NCBI GenBank assembly: GCA_947254045.1
Contig: CAMYBO010000021.1
Location: 1-13,177 of the forward strand
DNA length: 13,177 bases
DNA from: an uncultured Granulicatella sp.
GTDB lineage: Bacteria > Bacillota > Bacilli > Lactobacillales > Aerococcaceae
Reading direction: 5' to 3'
The position numbers and the translations under genes were made by a program. The stretch's first letter is position 1. Every line of letters starts with the position of its first letter. Of the stretch, positions 1 to 9,100 are shown piece by piece. The notes beneath the pieces were generated by a model. It was not told where the DNA came from and searched no databases. It saw nothing but the letters and a program-made list of their open reading frames with translations.

Positions 1-561
1 ATGTTGTAACGTATCAAAATAACATTCATATTGATGAAATTCTCTTTCTAATCTTGAAGCTAATTCCTTTATATCATTTGTATTAAAGTACATTAACACT
101 CCTTCAATAATGAATAAATAATCTCCTTTTGGAAATTGTTCTTTAACAATTTGAATCCATTTATCATCTAATATCGAGTCAGCAATCATTTGTGAAGTAG
201 CTGTTTCTTCAAAAAACTCTTGTCTTAATGTAATGACATCTAAAAAGTCTACACTAAAAAATGGAATATCTTCTGCTCCAATTCTTCCTTGCCTATCATC
301 TAAACCACAACCTAATTGAATGATAACTGGATGTTCATGAGTCTTTATGAAATTCTTGCAGCAATCATCAAAATATTTCGTTCTTAAACAAATTCCGATT
401 CGATCAAAAAAAGAAACCTTTACCATTGATGGAACTTGCTTCATCATTTCTTCGGCTTTTTGATCAATAAACAACCGATTCTTTTGTTCTCCTTCTAACA
501 CTTTTGCTTGTAGTGTCATTAGCATCGTTTTAGAAACTTTATTTTCAAATAATTCTCCCAT
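1..561 (-). CDS. LCM-family class I SAM-dependent methyltransferase, C-terminus cut by window edge
   Basis: The frame is open from an ATG at 561 to the window edge, giving 187 residues with no stop. An AGGAG ribosome site lies 7 nt upstream of the ATG. Residues 84-90 (GCGLDDR) match the SAM-binding glycine motif of the leucine carboxyl methyltransferase/TcmP-like family, with an acidic residue at D105. Residues 153-159 (EGVLMYF) match the family's second characteristic motif. Such proteins are usually about 260-280 aa, so roughly a third is missing. They are cytoplasmic O-methyltransferases; the substrate of the bacterial homologues is generally unknown and I cannot name one here. The gene has its own promoter (603-631) and a perfect palindrome in its leader, and is insulated from deoC by a terminator, so it is an independent unit. 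Family confidence is high, function is unknown. Confidence 0.85.
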   Translation of the reverse strand, partial: MGELFENKVSKTMLMTLQAKVLEGEQKNRLFIDQKAEEMMKQVPSMVKVSFFDRIGICLRTKYFDDCCKNFIKTHEHPVIIQLGCGLDDRQGRIGAEDIPFFSVDFLDVITLRQEFFEETATSQMIADSILDDKWIQIVKEQFPKGDYLFIIEGVLMYFNTNDIKELASRLEREFHQYECYFDTLQH

Positions 562-577
562 TCTATCAGCTCCTATT

Positions 578-593
578 TTTAGGTATACCTAAA
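578..593. promoter_or_regulatory. 16-bp perfect palindrome, candidate operator of the methyltransferase gene
   Basis: TTTAGGTATACCTAAA is a perfect palindrome. It lies between the -10 box (603-608) and the ribosome binding site, starting a few bases after the expected transcription start. Its TTAGG...CCTAA arms resemble sites of DtxR/MntR-type metal-dependent repressors, but that assignment is inference. The same half site recurs downstream of the udp promoter. Confidence 0.5.
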
Positions 594-602
594 CCTCGTC
601 TC

Positions 603-631
603 ATTATACTCTTTTCTTTTTCTATTTTCAA
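603..631 (-). promoter_or_regulatory. Sigma-A promoter of the methyltransferase gene
   Basis: On the minus strand TTGAAA (626-631) and a perfect TATAAT (603-608) are separated by 17 nt. The expected start is near 596, about 35 nt ahead of the ATG. It lies just after the deoC terminator, as expected for a new unit. Confidence 0.8.
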
Positions 632-645
632 TACCCTTATAACAC

Positions 646-677
646 AAAAAACCTGCAAGTAATTTCTTACTCACAGG
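646..677 (-). terminator. Rho-independent terminator of the udp-deoC operon
   Basis: On the minus strand CCTGTGAGTAA (677-667) pairs with TTACTTGCAGG (662-652), giving an 11-bp stem with two G-U wobbles and a GAAA loop, followed at once by six U's. It sits about 30 nt after the deoC stop. Confidence 0.9.
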
Positions 678-705
678 ATTTAAACTACATTCTTTGATTA
701 AATTT

Positions 706-1377
706 CTAATAGCTATTCTCTTCAACTGCTTGATTTTTAACAATTTTTACAATACGGCTTGTACCTAAACGGCTCGCACCTAATGAGATGAATTTTTCTG
801 CATCTTCTAAGCTAGAAATGCCACCTGCAGCTTTAATTTTCACAGAAGGTCCTACATGTTCTTTCATTAAAGCAACTGCTTCAAATGTAGCTCCACCTGT
901 TGAAAATCCAGTAGATGTTTTGATATACTCTGCCCCTGCACGTGTCACTACTTTACATAATTCAATCAATTCTTCTGTTGTCAATAAACAAATCTCCACA
1001 ATGACTTTCAAGATTCTTCCTTGACAAGCTTCATGAATTTGACGAATTTCTTCTTCTACTAAGTCGAAGTGTTTATTTTTTACATCTGTAATATTGATGA
1101 CCATATCGATCTCACTTGCGCCATTAGCAACTGCATCTTTTGTTTCAAAAACTTTGACACTTGTTGTTGAATATCCATTAGGGAATCCAATAACCGTACA
1201 AATTGGTAATTTACCTTCGACATATTCTGCTGCTTGTTTTACATAGCTAGCAGGAATACAAGCTGAAGCTGTACCATAATGAATGGCATCATCTAAAATT
1301 TGTTGAATTTCTTCCCATGTAGCATTTTGTGTTAATAAGGTATGATCAACGGTTGCTAAAATTTCTTTTAATTCCAT
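706..1377 (-). CDS. deoC: Deoxyribose-phosphate aldolase (DeoC)
   Basis: This cytoplasmic class I aldolase cleaves 2-deoxyribose-5-phosphate to glyceraldehyde-3-phosphate and acetaldehyde, the last step of deoxynucleoside catabolism. The 223-aa product has the usual Firmicutes length. Visible catalytic residues are D91 in EIDMVINI, the Schiff-base lysine K153 in IKTSTG, and K182 in KIKAAGG. I chose ATG 1377: an AGGTG ribosome site lies 6 nt ahead of it, while the upstream in-frame GTG (1386) lies inside that site and would have a spacing of only about 3 nt. The gene follows udp after only about 15 nt and ends at a terminator, so both are co-transcribed. The segment VIVEICLL has Ile where many relatives have Thr (VIIETCLL); this is minor. 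Assignment is secure. Confidence 0.96.
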   Translation of the reverse strand: MELKEILATVDHTLLTQNATWEEIQQILDDAIHYGTASACIPASYVKQAAEYVEGKLPICTVIGFPNGYSTTSVKVFETKDAVANGASEIDMVINITDVKNKHFDLVEEEIRQIHEACQGRILKVIVEICLLTTEELIELCKVVTRAGAEYIKTSTGFSTGGATFEAVALMKEHVGPSVKIKAAGGISSLEDAEKFISLGASRLGTSRIVKIVKNQAVEENSY

Positions 1378-1392
1378 TTGCTTCACCTTTCC

Positions 1393-2172
1393 TTATGCGT
1401 TTTGACGGTCTTGTGCAATTAAGTTACGTAAAGCTTGTACGGCAACTGTAATTGCTGCTTCTGTATCATGAACGATTGGATTTTCTAATCCTGCAGCATT
1501 TCTTTCTTGATTTCCAACTACTAAGAATGTTGAACCAACTCTTACTCCTAAATGACTAGCTACTACAAATAAAGCTGCTGATTCCATTTCTGAAGCTTTT
1601 ACTTTTAGACGTTTCCAAGCTTCCCATTTTTGTTGTAATTCATAGCTTACTGGCATTACTTCTGGTTCATGTTGACCATAGAATGAATCTTTACATTGAA
1701 CAATACCGGCATGAGTTGTATACCCTAATTTTTTTCCTGCTTGTAATAATGCTGTTACAACATCATAGTTCGCAACGGCTGGGAACTCGATTGGCGCATA
1801 TTCACGAGTTGTTCCTTCTGTACGAATTGCACCTGTAGCAATCACGATATCGCCACCTTTTACATCGATATCAATTCCTCCACAAGTTCCAACACGAACG
1901 AATGTGTCTGCACCACTTCTTACTAATTCTTCTAAAGCAATAGAAGCGGATGGTCCACCAATCCCTGTTGAAGTCACACTAACTTTTTCTCCATCTAAGT
2001 ATCCTGTATATGTAACATATTCACGGTTATCTGCAACTAATTTTGCATCTTCAAAATGCTCTGCAATTTTCGCACAACGTTTAGGATCTCCTGGTAAAAT
2101 AACGTATTTACCTACATCTCCTTTACGAATGTTTAAATGATATTGTAATCCTTCTTCTGAATAATTTTGCAT
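1393..2172 (-). CDS. udp: Uridine phosphorylase
   Basis: The enzyme uses phosphate to split uridine (often also deoxyuridine) into uracil and (deoxy)ribose-1-phosphate. It belongs to the PNP/UDP phosphorylase family and, at 259 aa, is close to E. coli Udp (253 aa). Seen motifs are PGDPKR at residues 27-32 (phosphate site), STGIGGPSASIALEEL (family signature), RVGTCGG (phosphate/ribose site) and ASEMESAALF (ribose-binding Met-Glu). The uracil-binding segment after FYGQ differs from E. coli, so exact pyrimidine specificity is less certain. The ATG has a strong AAGGAGG site 7 nt upstream. The first gene of the udp-deoC operon, it would feed sugar phosphates toward the aldolase; no phosphopentomutase gene lies in the window. 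A promoter, a cre-like site and an inverted repeat precede it. Confidence 0.93.
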   Translation of the reverse strand: MQNYSEEGLQYHLNIRKGDVGKYVILPGDPKRCAKIAEHFEDAKLVADNREYVTYTGYLDGEKVSVTSTGIGGPSASIALEELVRSGADTFVRVGTCGGIDIDVKGGDIVIATGAIRTEGTTREYAPIEFPAVANYDVVTALLQAGKKLGYTTHAGIVQCKDSFYGQHEPEVMPVSYELQQKWEAWKRLKVKASEMESAALFVVASHLGVRVGSTFLVVGNQERNAAGLENPIVHDTEAAITVAVQALRNLIAQDRQNA

Positions 2173-2185
2173 CTCTCTTCCTCCT

Positions 2186-2210
2186 TTTAGGTATCCTATG
2201 AATACCTTAA
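2186..2210. promoter_or_regulatory. Inverted repeat in the udp leader, candidate operator
   Basis: AGGTAT (2189-2194) and ATACCT (2202-2207) form inverted arms with a 7-nt spacer; flanking TT and AA extend them past one mismatch. The repeat starts at the expected transcription start. Its half site TTTAGGTAT is identical to that of the palindrome at 578-593. It could bind a repressor or form a weak 5' hairpin. Confidence 0.4.
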
Positions 2211-2217
2211 CTGTAAG

Positions 2218-2246
2218 ATTATACCATATTTTTATACTTTTTGAAA
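2218..2246 (-). promoter_or_regulatory. udp-deoC promoter with extended -10
   Basis: A perfect TATAAT (2218-2223) is preceded by TGG, giving an extended -10. The -35 at 17 nt is the weak TTTCAA (2241-2246). Predicted start is about 2211, roughly 38 nt ahead of the udp ATG. Confidence 0.75.
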
Positions 2247-2255
2247 ACGTTCGCT
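2241..2255. promoter_or_regulatory. cre-like site over the udp -35 region
   Basis: TTGAAAACGTTCGCT fits the degenerate catabolite-responsive element consensus WTGNAANCGNWNNCW at every position. It covers the -35 box, a position that would let CcpA repress. Nucleoside catabolism is a known CcpA target in Firmicutes; binding here is inferred. Confidence 0.55.
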
Positions 2256-2273
2256 AAAAAATCAAAAAGAAAA

Positions 2274-2414
2274 GACTTCCTATAGTAGTATGCGTAAAAG
2301 CAGCCACATTTGTGGCTACTTTTACTAGGAAACTTCGAGACCTAGGCTCGAAGTTTAGCAATGAGACTCGCTTTAGCGAGGTTGCTTGCGTCCTTTACTA
2401 CTATTGGGAAAGTC
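2274..2414 (-). terminator. Multi-branched structured element serving as rpoC terminator
   Basis: A basal stem pairs ATAGTAGTA (2282-2290) with TACTACTAT (2396-2404) and extends through small bulges to GACTTCC (2274-2280) and GGGAAAGTC (2406-2414). Inside are three hairpins: 2294-2325 (15 pairs on the minus transcript including one G-U, 2-nt loop), 2330-2356 (10 perfect pairs around loop ACCTAGG) and 2357-2386 (AGCAA/TTGCT plus CTCGC/GCGAG). On the minus strand the basal stem is followed directly by a TTTTCTTTTT tract, so the whole can terminate rpoC transcription. The pentamer TGCGT occurs at 2291-2295 and 2387-2391, flanking the inner hairpins, which suggests an inserted palindromic element. 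Confidence 0.65.
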
Positions 2415-2426
2415 AATTTCTAACTT

Positions 2427-5400
2427 TTAAGCTTCTGTTGTTTCTTCCACGGTACCTTCTGAAACAATTCCTTCCACTACTCCTTCAGTAGCTTCAACGA
2501 ATTCTTCAGTTTGAACTGGTGTAGAAGTGCTTGTTTCCATATTACGGTAACGAGCCATACCTGTACCAGCAGGAATAATCTTACCGATGATAACATTTTC
2601 CTTAAGTCCAAGTAAGTGGTCTTTCTTACCACGAATAGATGCGTCTGTTAACACACGAGTAGTTTCTTGGAATGAAGCTGCAGATAAGAAACTGTTTGTT
2701 TCTAATGAAGCTTTTGTAATACCAAGTAATACTGGACGTGCAGTCGCTGGAACTTCACCATTCATAATGGCAGAACGGTTACGTTCAGTAAAGTCTGCGA
2801 TATCTAATAATGTTCCTGGTAAAATGTCAGTTGAACCTGGATCCATTACACGAACTTTACGTAACATTTGACGAACCATTACCTCAACGTGTTTATCGCC
2901 GATTTCTACCCCTTGCATACGGTATACTTTTTGTACTTCACGTAATAAGTAGTTTTCAACTGATAATACATCACGAACACGTAATAATTCTTTTGGATCG
3001 ATAGAACCAGATGTTAATGGTTCACCACGATGGATTGCTTGTCCTTCTTCAACATTTAAGCGAGCTGTAAATGGAACAGTATACGTACGTGTATCTGTTG
3101 CACCTTTAATTGTGATTTCTTTTGTACGGCTTCCCGCATTTTCATCAATCGATACAACTTCACCTGTTACTTCTGTAATAGTCGCTCCTCCTTTAGGGTT
3201 ACGAGCTTCGAAGATTTCTTGAATACGAGGTAAACCTTGAGTAATATCGTCTCCGGCTACCCCACCGGTATGGAAGGTACGCATTGTTAACTGCGTACCA
3301 GGTTCCCCGATAGATTGAGCGGCAATTGTACCTACTGCTTCCCCTACTTCTACTTCTGAACCTGTTGCTAAGTTACGTCCATAACAATGTTTACATACAC
3401 CATGTTTAGTATCACATGTAAATGCAGAACGAATTGTTACTTCTTCAATACCAGCGTCAATGATTTTACGAGCAATATCTTCTGTAATTAATTCATTGTG
3501 TCCAACAAATACTTCACCAGTTACTGGATCTTTTACAGAACGTTGTGCATAACGTCCAATCATACGTTCTTCTAATGTTTCAATCATTTCATTTCCTTCA
3601 CGGATAGCTGAAATTGTTAAACCACGATCTGATCCACAGTCTGTTTCACGGATAATTACGTCTTGAGCTACGTCTACTAAACGACGAGTTAAGTAACCTG
3701 AGTCGGCTGTCTTCAAGGCAGTATCCGTCATCCCTTTACGGGCACCGTGAGTTGATAAGAACATCTCCATAACCGTTAAACCTTCACGGAAGTTTGATGT
3801 TACTGGTAATTCCATAATCTTACCATTAGGAGCTGCCATCAATCCACGCATCCCCGCTAACTGAGTAAAGTTAGAGATGTTACCACGGGCTCCAGAGTCA
3901 CTCATCATGAAGATTGGATTACGAGTACCAAGTGTTTTCGTTAATGCACTTTGGATTTCATCTTTTGCAGCATTCCATGTTTCGATAACACGTTCATATC
4001 TTTCATCATCTGTAATTAAACCACGACGGAATAATTTAGAGATTTCATCAACTTGATTATGTGCATCAGAAAGAATTGTTTTCTTATTATCTGCAACAGA
4101 AATATCTGCAATCCCTACTGTTAAACCAGCACGAGTTGAATATTTATATCCTAAGTCTTTCATACGGTCTAACATCATTGATGTTTCTGTGATGTGGAAA
4201 CGTTTGAAGACTTCCGCAATGATTTGACCTAAGTTTTTCTTCTTGAATGGTAAAACGATTGGTTGTTTTGCAATTTCTTCCTTAATATTTGAACCTGGTT
4301 CTAAGAAGTATTTATCTGGAGTAGCTACTTCTAAGTTTTCCATTGAAGGTTCATTTAAGTAAGGGAATTCGTCAGGCATAATTTCGTTGAATAATAATTT
4401 ACCAACTGTCGTTACTAACATGCGTTCTTTTTGCCATTCTGTAAATGGTTTATGAGGAAGCGCACTTGCGTGAATTGCAATACGGCTGTGTAAATGAACA
4501 TATCCATTTTGATATGCTAACATTGCTTCGTTCATGTCTTTGAAGTACATACCTTCTCCAACACGACCTTCTTGTTCTAATGTTAAGTAATAGTTTCCTA
4601 AAACCATGTCTTGAGATGGAGTTACTACTGGTTTTCCATCTTTAGGGTTTAAGATATTTTGTGCCGCTAACATTAATAAACGAGCTTCTGCTTGAGCTTC
4701 TTGTGAAAGTGGCACGTGAACCGCCATTTGGTCTCCGTCGAAGTCGGCATTATAGGCCTCACATACTAATGGGTGAAGACGAATTGCACGACCTTCTACT
4801 AGAGTTGGTTCGAATGCTTGAATACCTAATCTGTGAAGAGTAGGTGCTCGGTTTAATAGAACTGGGTGTTCACGAATCACTTCTTCTAACACTGCCCAAA
4901 TATCATCGTCTAAACGTTCAATTTTACGTTTTGCACTCTTAATATTTCCAGCAATTTCACGTTCTACTAATTCTTTCATGACAAATGGTTTGAATAATTC
5001 AATTGCCATTTCTTTTGGTAAACCACATTGATACATCTTCAAGTTTGGTCCTACTACGATTACAGAACGTCCTGAGTAGTCTACACGTTTACCAAGTAAG
5101 TTTTGACGGAAACGACCTTGTTTCCCTTTAAGCATATGACTTAATGATTTCAATGGACGGTTACCTGGTCCAGTTACTGGACGACCACGACGACCATTAT
5201 CAATTAAAGCATCTACCGCTTCTTGTAACATACGTTTTTCATTTTGAACGATGATACGTGGAGCATTTAATTCTAATAAACGTTTTAGACGATTATTACG
5301 GTTAATGACACGACGATATAAATCATTTAAGTCACTTGTTGCAAAACGTCCACCTTCTAATTGAACCATTGGACGTAAATCTGGTGGGATAACTGGAATA

Positions 5401-6089
5401 ACATCCATTACCATCCAACCTGGTTTATTTCCTGATTCACGGAAAGCATCTAAAATATCTAAACGACGAATTGCACGAGTACGTTTTTGTCCTTGAGCTG
5501 TTTTTAATTCTTCTTTTAATTCTGCAATTTCAGCTTCTAAGTCAACGTTGTTTAATAATTCTTGAACAGCTTCAGCACCCATTGCTGCGTGGAAACGAGT
5601 TCCGAATTCCATACGTTTTTCACGGTATTCACGTTCACTTAATAATTGTTTTTTCATCAATGTTGTGTCACCAGCATCGATAACAACATAGCTTGCAAAA
5701 TAAATGATTTCTTCCAACGCACGAGGACTCATGTCTAACACAAGTCCCATACGGCTAGGAATACCTTTAAAGTACCAAACATGTGATACTGGCGCAGCTA
5801 ATTCGATATGTCCCATACGTTCACGACGAACTTTTGAGCGAGTTACTTCAACGCCACAGCGATCACACACTTTTCCTTTATTGTTAATTTTCTTTAATTT
5901 ACCACATGAACATTCTAAATCTTTTGTTGGTCCAAAAATCTTTTCACAGTATAGACCATCACGTTCTGGTTTTAAAGTACGGTAGTTAATTGTTTCTGGT
6001 TTGGTTACTTCACCATATGACCATTCACGAATCTTATCAGGAGACGCTAAACCAATTTGCATACTTTCAAAATTATTTACATCTATCAA
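2427..6089 (-). CDS. rpoC: DNA-directed RNA polymerase subunit beta'
   Basis: The catalytic largest subunit of RNA polymerase, acting with alpha2, beta, omega and sigma. At 1220 aa it matches Firmicutes RpoC length. The N-terminal zinc site uses C60, C62, C75 and C78. The active-site Mg2+ motif NADFDGD puts the three aspartates at D449, D451 and D453. The second zinc site uses C818, C892, C899 and C902. The trigger-loop/bridge region (GARKGMTDTALKTADSGYLTRRLVDVAQD) is intact. The C-terminus ends in an acidic, Glu/Thr/Val-rich tail. The start is TTG at 6089 (protein begins MIDVNNFESM), with a GGGAGG ribosome site 8 nt upstream; B. subtilis rpoC also starts with TTG at this point. It lies 52 bp after rpoB in one operon and is followed by the branched terminator. 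Confidence 0.99.
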   Translation of the reverse strand: MIDVNNFESMQIGLASPDKIREWSYGEVTKPETINYRTLKPERDGLYCEKIFGPTKDLECSCGKLKKINNKGKVCDRCGVEVTRSKVRRERMGHIELAAPVSHVWYFKGIPSRMGLVLDMSPRALEEIIYFASYVVIDAGDTTLMKKQLLSEREYREKRMEFGTRFHAAMGAEAVQELLNNVDLEAEIAELKEELKTAQGQKRTRAIRRLDILDAFRESGNKPGWMVMDVIPVIPPDLRPMVQLEGGRFATSDLNDLYRRVINRNNRLKRLLELNAPRIIVQNEKRMLQEAVDALIDNGRRGRPVTGPGNRPLKSLSHMLKGKQGRFRQNLLGKRVDYSGRSVIVVGPNLKMYQCGLPKEMAIELFKPFVMKELVEREIAGNIKSAKRKIERLDDDIWAVLEEVIREHPVLLNRAPTLHRLGIQAFEPTLVEGRAIRLHPLVCEAYNADFDGDQMAVHVPLSQEAQAEARLLMLAAQNILNPKDGKPVVTPSQDMVLGNYYLTLEQEGRVGEGMYFKDMNEAMLAYQNGYVHLHSRIAIHASALPHKPFTEWQKERMLVTTVGKLLFNEIMPDEFPYLNEPSMENLEVATPDKYFLEPGSNIKEEIAKQPIVLPFKKKNLGQIIAEVFKRFHITETSMMLDRMKDLGYKYSTRAGLTVGIADISVADNKKTILSDAHNQVDEISKLFRRGLITDDERYERVIETWNAAKDEIQSALTKTLGTRNPIFMMSDSGARGNISNFTQLAGMRGLMAAPNGKIMELPVTSNFREGLTVMEMFLSTHGARKGMTDTALKTADSGYLTRRLVDVAQDVIIRETDCGSDRGLTISAIREGNEMIETLEERMIGRYAQRSVKDPVTGEVFVGHNELITEDIARKIIDAGIEEVTIRSAFTCDTKHGVCKHCYGRNLATGSEVEVGEAVGTIAAQSIGEPGTQLTMRTFHTGGVAGDDITQGLPRIQEIFEARNPKGGATITEVTGEVVSIDENAGSRTKEITIKGATDTRTYTVPFTARLNVEEGQAIHRGEPLTSGSIDPKELLRVRDVLSVENYLLREVQKVYRMQGVEIGDKHVEVMVRQMLRKVRVMDPGSTDILPGTLLDIADFTERNRSAIMNGEVPATARPVLLGITKASLETNSFLSAASFQETTRVLTDASIRGKKDHLLGLKENVIIGKIIPAGTGMARYRNMETSTSTPVQTEEFVEATEGVVEGIVSEGTVEETTEA

Positions 6090-6109
6090 GGGGCCAACCT
6101 CCCTCTTCT

Positions 6110-6132
6110 TTGGAATTGCCCTACGATTCCAA
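6110..6132 (-). other. Intercistronic hairpin between rpoB and rpoC
   Basis: TTGGAAT (6110-6116) and ATTCCAA (6126-6132) form a 7-bp stem with a 9-nt loop in the 52-bp gap. No U tract follows on the minus strand, so it is not a terminator; it could be an RNA processing or stability element. Confidence 0.5.
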
Positions 6133-6141
6133 TAGTTATTC

Positions 6142-9100
6142 TTAGTCTAAAGTTTCTTCTGTATCTTCTGAAGCTTCAATTTCTTCAGTTTCTTCTACTG
6201 CTGATTCAACTGTTTCTGTTTTTTCTCCAGAAAGTTCAGCAATACGGTCAGAATATTCATTTAACTTACGTGTTTTTTCGCTCATTTTTTCAACATCATT
6301 GAAATTCATACGAGCATCATCGTCCATGTCCTCTAACTTAATTTCTTCATCATTCTCGTCTAATACTTTCATATCAAGACCTAATGCTTGTAATTCTTTT
6401 ACTAATACACGGAATGATTCAGGTACACCTGGTTTAGAAATTTGTTGACCTTTCACGATTGATTCGTAAGTTTTCACACGACCAACAACGTCATCTGATT
6501 TGTATGTCAAGATTTCTTGTAATGTGTATGCAGCACCATATGCTTCTAGCGCCCATACCTCCATCTCTCCGAAACGTTGTCCACCAAATTGAGCTTTACC
6601 TCCAAGAGGTTGTTGAGTTACTAATGAGTATGGTCCAATTGAACGAGCATGAAGTTTGTCATCAACCATGTGGGCAAGTTTAATCATGTACATTATCCCT
6701 ACTGATACACGGTTATCAAATGGTTCACCTGTACGTCCATCATATAAAATTGTTTTCGCATCACGAGCCATACCTGCTTCTGCAACTGTTCCCCAAACAT
6801 CTTCATCTTGCGCACCATCAAATACTGGTGTTGCAATGTAAATGCCTAATTCACGAGCTGCCATTCCTAAGTGTAACTCTAATACTTGTCCAATGTTCAT
6901 ACGTGATGGTACCCCTAATGGGTTTAACATGATGTCAACTGGTGTTCCATCTGGTAAGAATGGCATATCTTCTTCCGGCATAATACGAGAAACTACCCCT
7001 TTATTACCGTGACGTCCGGCCATCTTATCCCCTTCATTAATTTTACGTTTTTGAACAATGTATACACGAACTAATTTGTTTACTCCTGGCGCTAATTCAT
7101 CTCCTGCTGCACGAGTGAATACACGTACATCACGAACGATACCGCCACCTCCGTGAGGAACACGTAATGAAGTATCACGTACTTCACGAGCTTTTTCACC
7201 GAAGATTGCATGTAATAGACGTTCTTCTGGTGATTGTTCTGTTAATCCTTTAGGAGTTACTTTACCAACTAAGATATCCCCATCTTTAACTTCCGCACCG
7301 ATACGGATAATTCCGTTTTCGTCAAGGTTCTTCAATGCATCTTCCCCAACGTTTGGAATTTCACGGGTAATTTCTTCTGGTCCTAATTTTGTATCACGAG
7401 CTTCTGAATCGTAGTCATCAATATGAATTGAAGTATATACGTCATCTTTCACAAGACGTTCGCTCATGATAACAGCATCTTCATAGTTGTATCCTTCCCA
7501 AGTCATGAATGCTACTAAAACGTTTTGTCCTAATGCTAATTCACCTTGTTCCATTGAAGGACCGTCTGCTAAGATTTCACCAACATCTACTTTATCGCCT
7601 TTTGAAACGATTGGACGTTGGTTATAACACATACCAGCATTTGAACCATGGAATTTAGTAATATTATATTGGTCTAATGAGCCATCTGCTGTACGAATAC
7701 GTACTTGGTTTGCATCTACAAATTCTACGATACCTTCACGTTTACATAATAAAGCTACCCCAGAGTCATGCGCAGATACATATTCCATACCAGTACCAAT
7801 AAATGGTGCTTTTGGATTTAATAATGGAACTGCTTGACGTTGCATGTTGGCACCCATCAAAGCACGGTTTGAGTCGTCGTTTTCTAAGAATGGGATACAT
7901 GCTGTCGCAACGGCAACTACTTGTTTTGGAGATACGTCCATGTAGTCAACACGTTCTACAGGAACTTCTAAGTTTTCTGATACGTAACGAGCCATTACTA
8001 CATCATTTACAAAGCTTCCGTCTTCATTTAATGGAGAGTTTGCTTGCGCTACTACATAACGGTCTTCTTCGTCCGCTGTTAAGTAGTCAATCTTATCTGT
8101 TACTTTATGAGTTTTCCAGTCTACACGACGGTATGGAGTTTCTATAAATCCATATTTATTAATTTTAGCGTATGTTGATAAACTGTTGATCAAACCGATG
8201 TTTGGTCCCTCAGGAGTTTCAATCGGACACATACGACCATAGTGAGAATAGTGTACGTCACGAACTTCATATCCGGCACGGTCACGAGTCAAACCACCAG
8301 GTCCTAAGGCTGATAGACGACGTTTGTGAGTTAATTCTCCTAATGGGTTTGTTTGGTCCATGAATTGAGATAATTGAGATGAACCAAAGAATTCTTTAAT
8401 CGCTGCTACTACAGGACGAATATTTACTAATTGTTGTGGCGTTACTGTTGCTACATCTTGGATAGACATACGTTCACGAACCACACGTTCCATACGAGAT
8501 AAACCGATACGGAATTGATTTTGTAATAATTCACCTACTGAACGAATACGACGGTTTCCTAAATGGTCGATATCGTCTGTTGAGCCGATTCCTTCATATA
8601 AGTTTAAGAAGTAGCTGATTGTCGCTAAAACGTCAGCTGCTGTTACACATTTAATTTCATCTGGAATATTCGCATTTCCGATTACTTTAATCACTTTTTC
8701 AGGATCTTGTGGTGAATACACTTGAACTGATTGAATAGTTACAGGTTCTTGGATAACCCCTTCACTTGAAGGATATAATGTAAATAAGTTTGCTCCTGCC
8801 TCTAATGCTTGAGCTACTTTTTCCATAATTTCTTTTTCAAGAACTGTTCCTGCTTCAACAACGATTTCTCCTGTTTCAGGATGTACGATGTTTTCAGCAA
8901 TTGTTTGATTTAATAAGCGTGTTTTTAAGTTTAATTTTTTGTTTACTTTATAACGACCTACTGCCGCAAAATCATAACGACGTGGATCAAAGAAACGAGC
9001 TGTTAATAAGTTACGTGAACTTTCAGCTGTTTTTGGTTCACCTGGACGTAGACGGTCATAAATATCTTTTAAGGCTTCTTCTGTACGTGATTCATCCATA

